DNA from: Acheta domesticus
Lineage: Eukaryota > Arthropoda > Insecta > Orthoptera > Gryllidae
Direction: 5' to 3'
Assembly: GCA_031308135.1 (NCBI GenBank)
Contig: JAHLJT010000631.1
Location: 212,520,731-212,584,730 of the forward strand
Length of the DNA stretch: 64,000 nt
Positions 59,201 through 64,000 of the stretch are shown here, piece by piece. Every line of letters starts with the position of its first letter. The first letter of the stretch is position 1. Under the pieces are notes generated by a model. That model was not told the DNA's origin. It ran no database searches and saw nothing but the letters and a program-made list of their open reading frames with translations. Made by a program: the position numbers and the translations under genes.

Positions 59201-59779
59201 CTCCAACACTTATTTTAATAATTTCATTAAATTAAATTATGTAACTTTATTTCATTTTGATCTAGTACCACGGAGGGGCAAATTGACAATGAACATTACC
59301 TGACAGGAACTTCAAGATTGATGGCTGTAAATTTTTGTAAGCGAGGACTAGTACATTCCAATTTCTTCCTTCTAATTTCAAGTTCCTGTAATGCCTGGTC
59401 ACTCTTGTTAAATTTCTTTATAGATTCACGAATTTCTGCCAATCTACCACTTCTGTTCAATTTGCTCTGTATGCCATCTAGGCGAATTGCCTGTTAACCA
59501 ATTTTTAGAGTTACATTTCCACAAACAATGAAATACAAGATAATGCACTCTTAACTTTTTTACCTTTGTCTTTTCCTCAATTATTTTTTTGGGAGTCATA
59601 AGACCCAGCTCCCTCCTAGCATTTTTAACCGCTACATTATTTTGGTCAACAGAGTTTAGTTTAATTGGTGTAGCTTTATCCTTTGAATTCTTTTTTTTGG
59701 GAGAGAGTCCTCCAAGAAGTTCAAATACAACCTTTTTCTCTAAGTCTGATCCATTGTCACCACTTACTTGTTCCTTTAC
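32047..59779 (-). CDS. CDT1: DNA replication licensing factor CDT1 (double-parked), N-terminal exon not seen
   Basis: Nine minus-strand exons give 551 codons plus TGA: 59564-59779, 59300-59490, 58435-58716, 47666-47817, 45298-45413, 44593-44752, 34508-34677, 32338-32539 and 32047-32213. Phases agree at every junction. Order: a basic linker with MTPKK; SP/TP sites followed by basic residues (SPVK, TPIK), likely CDK targets; the geminin-binding winged helix (LPYGYRILEEMFRCVDTV to QIKKVFPDAF and YQLVVVPIFD); the WHPDFQLD block; and the MCM-binding C-terminal winged helix (LPEISRILRNIFVAEKK, LLMKVVPGWIDI, YVKV). Family knowledge: CDT1 loads MCM2-7 with ORC and CDC6 and is held back by geminin and CRL4-Cdt2. 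The usual N-terminal PIP degron is missing here, so at least one 5' exon lies right of 59779, probably outside the window. Introns of 9.9 and 10.6 kb are full of transposons. Confidence 0.94.
32338..32539 (-). CDS. CDT1: CDT1 exon, eighth visible
   Basis: VRAKQAAKALLAMTRTP and LPEISRILRNIFVAEKKNVL, the start of the C-terminal winged helix. Confidence 0.93.
32540..34507. other. CDT1 intron, no recognised element
   Basis: About 2 kb. An acidic minus-strand frame near 33780-33620 (DSGDSDNEDSSAE) recalls the acidic start of some piggyBac proteins, but is too short to call. Nothing else is recognised. Confidence 0.45.
34508..34677 (-). CDS. CDT1: CDT1 exon, seventh visible
   Basis: Linker exon with NERMEKALQMVSEQMKK and LLRGIPKALLEK, matching the GVSQDLLERI segment. 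Confidence 0.88.
34678..37533. other. CDT1 intron, left part, no recognised element
   Basis: AT-rich intron sequence with a C13 run near 35951. I see no coding frame or terminal repeats. Confidence 0.45.
37534..38771. mobile_element. Near-palindromic TA-flanked DNA element (long-TIR MITE, mariner-like ends)
   Basis: The left end CAGGGTGAGTCACGTAACTT is repeated inverted at the right end, and TA flanks both ends (37532-37533 and 38772-38773). The inverted arms run about 500 bp each (37534-38034 and 38252-38771) at roughly 85-90% identity by eye, including the landmarks TTTTTTCAAATGG, GACAAATCC and AATACGGATTTGTC. The central spacer is about 217 bp. No transposase frame is present. The TA duplication fits the Tc1/mariner superfamily. 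Confidence 0.85.
38774..39160 (-). pseudogene. Unrecognised coding-like fragment
   Basis: A minus-strand frame of about 129 codons (from 39160 to the edge of the palindromic element) with plausible protein composition: VTNFQQLKSLYWIITEIII, LKLQSLNHYQFSYPRFRNLI and YAWYLAQYDEERHVSFVTPA. It recalls uncharacterised arthropod transposon-associated proteins, but I cannot name a family. It runs without interruption into the palindromic element, so its end is artificial. Confidence 0.35.
39400..41060 (+). mobile_element. Decayed CR1/Jockey-like non-LTR element with internal deletion
   Basis: Plus-strand pieces in element order: an ORF1 C-terminal part (39505-39948, NATKPWPLKLIVMQHEDA to ILRDICDCTPCQLKQF); endonuclease traces (DGGVL near 40180, TTHADSFQKLCDDL near 40350, VSDRLLDL near 40575); and the reverse transcriptase C-terminus (40800-40990, RPLGFLIRFAHK, LVRSKLEYATVIWSP). 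The palm region is missing. Ends at the GCATT microsatellite. Not functional. Confidence 0.65.
41004..41047. repeat. (GCATT)n microsatellite
   Basis: About eight GCATT units with two interruptions at the 3' edge of the LINE fragment. Confidence 0.85.
41100..43285 (+). mobile_element. Tigger (pogo-type) DNA transposon with broken transposase
   Basis: The plus strand codes for a Tigger transposase in pieces: a CENP-B-like helix-turn-helix part (41440-41673, EEAVDIWFKEVRCSGVPVSG, QEKARQFA), then the DDE catalytic part (42123-42735: FNADETAIF; ILLLIDHCSAP; PPNCTSLLQPLDHGIIHNAK) and a C-terminal tail (42750-43158). The right end at 43285 reads CAGTGAAATCTCAG as complement and is followed by TA, as in pogo elements. 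The left end is not resolved (about 41100). Frameshifts, a stop at 42421 and a LINE insertion at 41701-42112 inactivate it. Confidence 0.82.
41701..42112 (-). mobile_element. 5'-truncated non-LTR fragment inserted in the Tigger transposase gene
   Basis: The minus-strand frame 42104-41802 is a reverse transcriptase C-terminus (LNDITFLFNLINDKIDS, RGLRNTKVETFFIPHAKTN, PLWRMCRLAN). It is followed by a 3' untranslated region and a tail that reads (ATTT)n on the plus strand (41701-41720). It splits the Tigger frame between WKEHH and VVENYDPKDIFNADET. The type is CR1/Jockey-like. Short and dead. Confidence 0.78.
43570..44393 (+). mobile_element. Degenerate mariner element (transposase pseudogene and 3' terminal repeat)
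   Basis: The plus strand shows mariner transposase blocks: EGVKPIDILRRMKVQYGD (43630-43680), ISRGSAHHTVHDVLQFHKVS (about 43880-43940), CIDACEELL, an internal deletion near 44065, then LPHPPYLPYLVLSDFHMFG (the third catalytic D region), MGGKKFHSDDEV and FFLQKF. The right terminus reads TTTGACACACCCTCGTA, the complement of a typical mariner end. The matching left terminus is absent. Stops and frameshifts throughout. Confidence 0.8.
44593..44752 (-). CDS. CDT1: CDT1 exon, sixth visible
   Basis: MFLENLDPPVIIPLASLARW then HPDFQLDAVPPI and ICTAKDVL, matching the WHPRFNVDEVPDI region of vertebrate CDT1. Confidence 0.93.
44897..45190. mobile_element. Small MITE with imperfect terminal inverted repeats and TA flanks
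   Basis: The left end CCGAATATTTTCGAAAATAACC and the complement of the right end TCGTAAATACTCGAATATAACC match at about 17 of 22 positions. TA precedes the left end (44895) and follows the right end (45191). It sits in the CDT1 intron about 145 bp from an exon. The interior is GC-richer than its surroundings and non-coding. Confidence 0.55.
45298..45413 (-). CDS. CDT1: CDT1 exon, fifth visible
   Basis: TPTLLVQRREQFHKNLLEIV and KNHHK, matching the vertebrate segment with RRQIFSQKLVEHVKEHHK. Confidence 0.92.
46290..47367 (-). mobile_element. Degenerate Tc1/mariner-type transposon (IS630 superfamily)
   Basis: The minus-strand frame 46763-46554 carries ILWTDEAPFSLTGEVNTQNC and WGSSPLANVHEVPLH, the second-D catalytic block of a large insect Tc1/mariner-like family. 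Upstream on the minus strand (47137-46925), ECCQLKGLQKSP continues the same protein in other frames. The right boundary shows TACAGGGTGATTATAATTAA as complement at 47367, a familiar terminal sequence. The left boundary near 46290 is approximate. Many stops. Confidence 0.65.
47666..47817 (-). CDS. CDT1: CDT1 exon, fourth visible, with GC donor
   Basis: NFSEQHIGQIKKVFPDAF to VVVPIFDPKVA. The donor is CAG|GCAAGT, a GC-AG intron boundary forced by the reading phase. Confidence 0.92.
48167..49892 (+). mobile_element. piggyBac-type element with decayed transposase
   Basis: Bounded on both sides by TTAA (48163-48166 and 49893-49896), with terminal repeats CCCATCGATGCAC and its inverse GTGCATCGATGGG. 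Just inside both ends lies a GC-rich palindrome, CTTAAGGGGCCT..AGGCCCCT. Remnants of the transposase read on the plus strand: EDIRRFMHFDDKR (48730), KPDKYGIKIFWCCDVENRFA (48801-48860) and KTKIGVDVID (49175-49210), all piggyBac landmarks, with deletions and stops between. At 1.7 kb it is shorter than autonomous elements (about 2.5 kb). Confidence 0.85.
50070..50480 (-). mobile_element. 5'-truncated non-LTR reverse transcriptase fragment
   Basis: On the minus strand YGHAIWSP, ELLEKVQR and, after a gap, INRVVNNWNALLEDII with IFKRK form the usual C-terminal pattern of CR1/L2-like ORF2 proteins. Frames are shifted against each other. Too short to assign a clade. Confidence 0.55.
51766..52751 (-). 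pseudogene. I-like copy 2 ORF2, RNase H domain and C-terminal zinc motif
   Basis: Frame 52751-52428 supplies the first catalytic Asp (LFLYTDGSSHNDVV). After a frameshift near 52450, frame 52452-51766 supplies the Glu (EMYAILKALKYIE), the second Asp (LCSDSLSSLQ) and the His/Asp end (WVPGHVGITGNELADLAAKS), then a knuckle CDSCGMVLSVEHVLLNC. Together this is a complete RNase H1 motif set, typical of I-clade ORF2 C-termini. Confidence 0.88.
52803..53204 (-). pseudogene. I-like copy 2 ORF2, thumb and connection region
   Basis: Frame with LLLLYRALIRSALDYGSEVY, STGAYRTSRIECILADAGEP and LKIRRAILLASYGAKV, the conserved segment between the reverse transcriptase palm and RNase H. Out of phase with the preceding palm frame. 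Confidence 0.8.
53120..54332 (-). pseudogene. I-like copy 2 ORF2, reverse transcriptase domain
   Basis: Frame 54332-53484 carries WREVIVIPALKDGKD, SGYRPLALTSGVCKVLERMV, QCGFRKHRSTLDHL and VLFDIEKAYDTTWRNG (palm A). After a frameshift near 53500, frame 53466-53119 carries the palm C motif LFVDDFAFF and a FLGLTFD thumb start. Between them the normally conserved PQGS is damaged (LEGW). The same shift occurs in copy 1. Confidence 0.88.
54483..55541 (-). pseudogene. I-like copy 2 ORF2, APE-type endonuclease domain
   Basis: 352-codon frame with VCNIYIPPSQ, the catalytic FLVVGDVNAHSPLWGSS, TAIDVALCSS and, near the end of the domain, GSNHYP. The family motif is S-D-H-x-P; the catalytic Asp is Asn here, while copy 1 still has SDHYP. 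The domain nicks target DNA in target-primed reverse transcription. The frame begins inside the end of ORF1, so the true start is unclear. Confidence 0.85.
55441..56853 (-). pseudogene. I-like copy 2 ORF1 (gag-like nucleic-acid-binding protein)
   Basis: Frames 56853-56392 and 56382-55441 are in the same phase and separated by TAATGA. The C-terminal part has three knuckles in a row: CFKCQRFGHTQQRC, CAKCGKSTHDLNPC and CVNCEGDHAANSNKC (about codons 74-130 of the second frame), then a basic Ser/Pro-rich tail. ORF1 proteins of this type bind the element RNA. The in-frame stops may be damage, or the real start may be the downstream ATG at 56382. Confidence 0.8.
57421..57711 (-). pseudogene. Unrecognised 96-codon frame in the hAT right arm
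   Basis: Minus-strand frame with LKILWKAQIDVYLHRSTFP, LAARLDAIEAIVQTDKNYDQ and TIIATWNILMEVLDDGDRQF. Its composition is protein-like and it ends at a TAA at 57421. I do not recognise a family. It may be part of a captured or transposase-related gene whose other half was displaced. Confidence 0.35.
57857..58434. other. CDT1 intron between the hAT element and the exon
   Basis: AT-rich intron sequence with a (CA)n tract at 58354-58375; nothing else recognised. Confidence 0.5.
58354..58375. repeat. (CA)n microsatellite
   Basis: About eleven CA units, 60 bp from a CDT1 exon donor. Confidence 0.85.
58435..58716 (-). CDS. CDT1: CDT1 exon, third visible
   Basis: Repeated SPVK/TPIK-type sites, then the start of the geminin-binding domain (LPYGYRILEEMFRCVDTV, MVTFDKLKSGVQQMLRR). 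Confidence 0.93.
59300..59490 (-). CDS. CDT1: CDT1 exon, second visible
   Basis: Codons 73-136 of the visible part, AIRLDGIQSKLNRSGRLAEI onwards; a charged linker ahead of the geminin-binding domain. Confidence 0.87.
59564..59779 (-). CDS. CDT1: CDT1 exon, first visible
   Basis: 72 codons, phase 0 on both sides, with KKVVFELLGGLSPKKK and ELGLMTPKKIIEEKTK. Its acceptor (TTTTAG|GTAAAG) shows that an exon precedes it. Confidence 0.85.
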
Positions 59780-60565
59780 CTAAAAGAACAATCGTATGAA
59801 AAAAATCAATGTAATTTCTCATTACAAATAATTATACATAAATGAAACTGAATAATATGTGCAAACAAATTTCATTTACTCCAATAAACCCTCTCCACCA
59901 ACAAAAATCACAAGAAGCTCAACTAGCAATTATCTCCCATTTATGGACAATTAAAAAAAAAAAAGTAATGTTCAATATTATAACAAACCAAGAATTTTTT
60001 TATTGTATTCATATAGCAGCTGCAGGGCTGATCATACTTATAAAGTAGGTTCACACAAGATGTTATTACTGTTTATTATAATATACATCCCAAAGAAAGA
60101 AATCCACTCAAACTGTTACAGAGCTGTGTTAAAGACATAGTTATAGGTCCAAGACAGAAAAACCATTTGGTAAAGATTCTGAGAAACTGGATGGAAGTTA
60201 CAAAAGATTGTAGCTGACATTAACACTAGAAACAACATCACAATTCATTTTGATCTTTGACATTTCATATTGTTTTCCTGGTGGCAAATGGAAGTAATTT
60301 CACAAACTGTGATTCCTTTTGAAAGTAAAACCCCTTTATAAGAGACACCTGGGGGAATGGAATTTTGTCTCTAAGCGGGAACTCTTATAAGTGGGAAATG
60401 CGTTTTTGATGGGTTTAACGAGAAGTTACCATATTTTTAGCGGATTAGTATGAGTTGTACACTTATTTTAAACTTGAGGAAACATAAATTAGTTGATTCC
60501 AGAGCCCATTTAATCAGATCTATTGAGTAAACTTTATGACCCCTAAAGCACATGTGCTCATAAAT

Positions 60566-61300
60566 GGATTATGTGAACAAATCGCCTCTAATGTAAATAT
60601 TGACACGAGAGTTATAAAAAAATTACATTTGTGTAATTTTTGAAAAAACAAAGGAATAGAGCAAAATGATGTTAGGAGTCTTATAAAGTACCTTCATAAC
60701 TATCACTACCAAAAGTTTAAAGAAAAAATTTGGAGCTGTTTTTGAGAAAATCTTGTTTTGTAAATGTTTATTATTTCACCCAATGTTACATGAAAACCTT
60801 TTTTTAATACATAATGTTAATGAAAGACCTAATTATAGAGAAAAAATTTATTATAAAAACAATTTTCTATCTTCAATTTTGTAGCTGTAGGAAAACACCG
60901 CAAAAACTTCAAACATTTCCAATTTTCGAAAATTTAGTTAACAGTGAAAATCCTAACAATGCCACCTCTGTAAGTGAATTTCACTCTATTCTTACAAGAA
61001 ATTTAAAGAAAAAATTTGGGGACATTTTTGGGGAAATTTTGAAAATGTCCCACGGGCTTCACGTACAATACCCACAAAAATTTAGAATGTTTTTCAAAAT
61101 CACAGAGTTTCGAACGGAACCAAATCGATCGCGGAATATTCATTTTGGAAAAACATTTACGAATAGTTTTGGCGCTAGTGTTATTCACGAAGGGACGTTT
61201 TGAAATAAAAAAAACGAACCTTTTCCGATATCAGGGGACCCCAAAACATGCATTCTGTTAAAATCTCGTAGTCGATTTTATGCAGCATTATATTACTTTC
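60566..61300. repeat. Unclassified dispersed repeat, copy B
   Basis: Runs from GAACAAATCGCCTCTAATG to GATTTTATGCAGCATT and aligns by eye over its length with copy A (9110-9940). Located inside the pogo-like element. Confidence 0.7.
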
Positions 61301-61382
61301 TCTGTGTTACGTATACATGTACACGTATACGAGAAAGTAACAATTGGAAACACTGGTCAAAACACTAAAAGCAAAATACTGT

Positions 61383-61530
61383 GATTTATTCAACTCTGCC
61401 TCTGGCAGGTATCAGCTGCTGACTGTTTCATCCAATCGGGAGCTTGAAATTCACCATCGTGACGTCACTAGCGACACAGAAGCTTCCGATTGGATGAAAC
61501 CGTAAACAGCTGATATCTTCTAGAGGTACG
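61383..61530. repeat. Imperfect foldback (inverted repeat, arms about 55 bp)
   Basis: The left arm has GTATCAGCTGCTGACTGTTT and CATCCAATCGGGAGCTT; the right arm has the inverse, AAGCTTCCGATTGGATG then AAACAGCTGATATC. The spacer of about 25 bp contains TGACGTCA. A short palindrome of GTATACATGTACACGTATAC stands just left of it (61310-61330). Confidence 0.7.
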
Positions 61531-61962
61531 GTTACAAAAGTCGCACTATAGGCGATAGACAAAATAAGGCTTTGGTGCTGTGTTAGAGGCGTCTTCCTTG
61601 TTGCCAAGACACGAAGCTGAACTGAACTGAATGAGCTTTCTTCACGAGAACTTCGCACCCCCCCCCGCGGGCACTGGTGTTGCGAACCCCTGCTCCAGCC
61701 TATTTTAAGCCCTTACCATGCTGAGGAAATTCCCGATTCACCTGGAGGAAAATCCCACGCTTTGTCTCTTACAAGCGAGAAGAAACGCATGGCGGGGAAT
61801 AAAATCTTGTCCACTATACGCGGGAATCTCTTATAACGGGGTCTCTTAAAAGCGGGAAATAAATGCATTGTTTATATACAACTGACCTCGGGACCGTGAA
61901 TTTTGTCTCCTATAAGCGGGATTCTCTTATAACGGGGTCTCTTATAGCGGGGTTTTACTGTA

Positions 61963-62739
61963 CATACTTGTGATAATTAACCTTGCAAGGTTCAATTGAG
62001 TAAGTTACATTGAAGATCATGTGGGGTGTTTTGACACTGAATAAATCACTTCCATTTAGTTATTACGTGTAGTAGAATTATATTTTTAAATGCAAATATC
62101 CTTAACATACAGTTTTGAGCTATTTATGATACTGAGTTACTTGTAATTTCTTTCAAAATACTCCTCTAACTTAACAAAATATCACTAACATCCCATTTCA
62201 ATAATGAATTCAAGATGCAATACATTGCAACAAGTATCTAAATTCATACAACCACAGTCATGAAAAAGGCATACATAATACACCACAGTCAATGTAGGTT
62301 AACTTGTCACATCAGCCACTAATAATAAATTTCCAATGACAACAATCAAAAAATAAATAAAAAGAAGAGCAAGGAAGGAGACAGATTTGTATTTTTGTTT
62401 ATTGTTACATTACGTTTCAAAATTTAATTATAATTATCTACGTAATTACACAGCTGCGCATACACACATTTTGTAGTCCTCTTAACATTTAATCTCCACA
62501 CTGGATCAAAATTTGCATTCATTTCCAGACTCAAGTGTAAACATTTTATTACTTACACTTGATGGAACCATATAGGAACAACATAAAATAAAGTGTTGCA
62601 ATATTATATCTATATATAAAATGTAACAATAAAACTGTGTTTAAGAAGCGGTTTGAATTAAATCAGACATGGAAGCCTTGTTGATTTTTTTGTTTGTGAT
62701 TATTACTGAACTGTTGACAAAACTTTGATAGAGTATCTC
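61963..62739. other. Region upstream of visible CDT1 exons, no recognised feature
   Basis: AT-rich sequence; no CDT1 N-terminal exon, PIP-box codons or repeat boundary recognised. Confidence 0.45.
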
Positions 62740-63700
62740 ATTAAAAACTATTGACAAAACTTATTACTATAGAATAAGGGGTGGAGTTAATGACCTCATT
62801 AGATCATACCTCACAGGATGTAAGCAATGTACCGAGATCTTCTGGCAATCTGAAAATTTCTTATCCAACGTTAAATCAAATTTTGATATAATTACCACCG
62901 GTGTTCCACAAGGATCTGTGCTTGGACCTTTGCTATTTCTATTATATGTTAATGATATTCCAAGCTCATCTAATTTCTTATGCAGATGATACAACATTAA
63001 TAAGTAGTGGGCAAAATCTTTGTCATCTAGAAACTAATCTGACAATCATTAAAATCAATTAAAAGATATTTGTCCATAAATGAATTGAAAATTAAACGTT
63101 GATAAAACTGTATTAATGAATTTCAAGTTTCATGGTTACCAAAATCAAAACATAAAAGTGGCAGTAGACAATGAATCAGTGAACCAAACTGATTGTCAGT
63201 GAAATTTGGGGTGGTACAACACAAAAAAATATGGATAGATTAATTGTCCTACAAAAGAAATGTATAAGAAGCATTTTCAAACTGAATCCCAGACAGTCCT
63301 GTAAAGATTTCTTTATTAAATATGAATTACTCACTGTTGTAGCACTCTACTCTTACAAAGTAATATTACTCTTGAGAAATAATCAAAATCACTATTTTAT
63401 GAGCAATAAAGAGATACATAACCACCATACTAGAGAACATAGGGACTACCACAGGATATACACTAGCAAGTCTTCAATTAACAAAGATCCTTTCTGCATT
63501 GCTGCACAACTCTTTAATAATCTCCCAGTTAACATAAAAAAATGGTGATGATAAATACTTCAAAACACTGCTTAAACATCACCTTACTAGTATGTGTCCA
63601 TATAAGATATCTGAATTGCTAAAACATTCTGCAATTAAAAACCATGTACCATTACAAGAGTAACCACTCTTTGCACCAGTGATCATCGAGTCCAATAAGG
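62740..63700 (+). mobile_element. Degenerate CR1/Jockey-like reverse transcriptase fragment
   Basis: Plus-strand frames in order: VNDLIRSYLTG (62785), then FDIITTGVPQGSVLGPLLFL and LYVNDI (62882-62960), a palm YADD trace shifted by one base (ATGCAGATGATACAAC, about 62980), LKLNVDKTVLMNFKF (63090), and, after a deletion, KKCIRSIFKLNPRQSCKDFF, ...FFIKYELLTV and AAQLFNNLPVNIKKW (63231-63548). No endonuclease is left. It lies upstream of the visible CDT1 exons. Confidence 0.72.
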
Positions 63701-64000
63701 CAATGTACTATTTAGTAATGTAGTAAATAATGCAATTATATGTCAAGATATTGCAATGAATGTAATTATTATTTACGTCTAATGTATTGAAGTTACTGTA
63801 AGTTAATTAAACTGCTACTGTAAGATAAGGGAATTACTCACACTAATTGTAAGTTATCAGCCACTGTATCATAATCTATTAGTTTATTGTTAATGTTATT
63901 TCTTATGTGATAATGAGGCTTTGTGTAATTTAAAATGTAATTTACTTTAATGTTTATTATGAGCAATTGCATGCCTATTATTCATGTAATTTATCAAGTA

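Larger units (their letters stand above)
60323..61960. mobile_element. Pogo/Tigger-like non-autonomous element
   Basis: The left end (A)AGTAAAACCCC..TATAAGAGAC and the complement of the right end CAGTAAAACCCCGCTATAAG match as inverted repeats. TA follows the right end, and the left flank is GA (one change). Near the right end the block TCTCTTATAACGGGGTCTCT occurs twice (61818 and 61932), giving subterminal repeats. The 1.64-kb interior has no transposase. It contains the dispersed repeat copy B and a foldback at 61383-61530. Confidence 0.72.

Noticed and set aside
1..64000. CRISPR arrays, bacterial operons or rRNA genes
   Set aside because: No regularly spaced direct repeats, no Shine-Dalgarno-led gene strings and no rRNA landmarks were seen.

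Overview
The window is nuclear DNA of an arthropod, most likely an insect with a repeat-rich genome. It is AT-rich, its genes are metazoan genes split by GT-AG introns, and it carries I-type, R4/Dong-type, RTE-type and CR1/Jockey-like non-LTR retrotransposons together with hAT, mariner, pogo/Tigger and piggyBac elements. I cannot name the species. No rRNA or tRNA gene, CRISPR array or bacterial operon is visible.

Three host genes can be built exon by exon. ARMH3 (C10orf76 family, a Golgi partner of PI4KB) lies on the minus strand from 24746 down to 11508. Its 14 visible exons give 646 in-frame codons, and the last exon (about 30 codons) must lie left of the window. DIPK1/FAM69, an ER membrane pseudokinase-family gene, starts 941 bp away on the plus strand (25688-27010), head to head with ARMH3. 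It has two exons split by a 108-bp intron that is open in frame. CDT1 (double-parked), the replication licensing factor, lies on the minus strand from 59779 down to 32047. Nine exons give 551 codons plus the stop. The N-terminal exon is not seen, and one intron has a GC-AG boundary.

Most other bases are transposons. 1-10716 is one I-like retrotransposon (5' end at 10716, 3' end outside the window), split by a hAT element (3917-10262, 8-bp duplication GCGCTGCC). That hAT element carries an R4/Dong-like retrotransposon in a TAA microsatellite (4001-7928) and a second, smaller hAT element (8170-8840, duplication GTCATAAC). ARMH3 introns hold an RTE-like element (16083-18898), a CR1/Jockey-like fragment (20326-21575) and a tRNA-derived SINE (22230-22660). 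The region 27011-32046 between DIPK1 and CDT1 is largely featureless.

CDT1 introns hold a 1.24-kb palindromic TA-flanked element (37534-38771), a decayed non-LTR element (39400-41060), a Tigger transposase gene split by a LINE fragment (41100-43285), a mariner (43570-44393), a small MITE (44897-45190), a decayed Tc1/mariner-type element (about 46290-47367), a piggyBac remnant (48167-49892), a LINE fragment (50070-50480) and a small hAT element (51155-57848) that has been entered by a full-length I-like element (51476-57302). Right of CDT1 are a pogo-like non-autonomous element (60323-61960) and another LINE fragment (62740-63700).

The strongest structural results are the four-level nest at the left, confirmed by two target-site duplications and by the second I-like copy serving as the empty site; a possible LINE/SINE pair sharing a 3' tail; one frameshift shared by both I-like copies; and an 0.8-kb unit shared by two unrelated DNA transposons.
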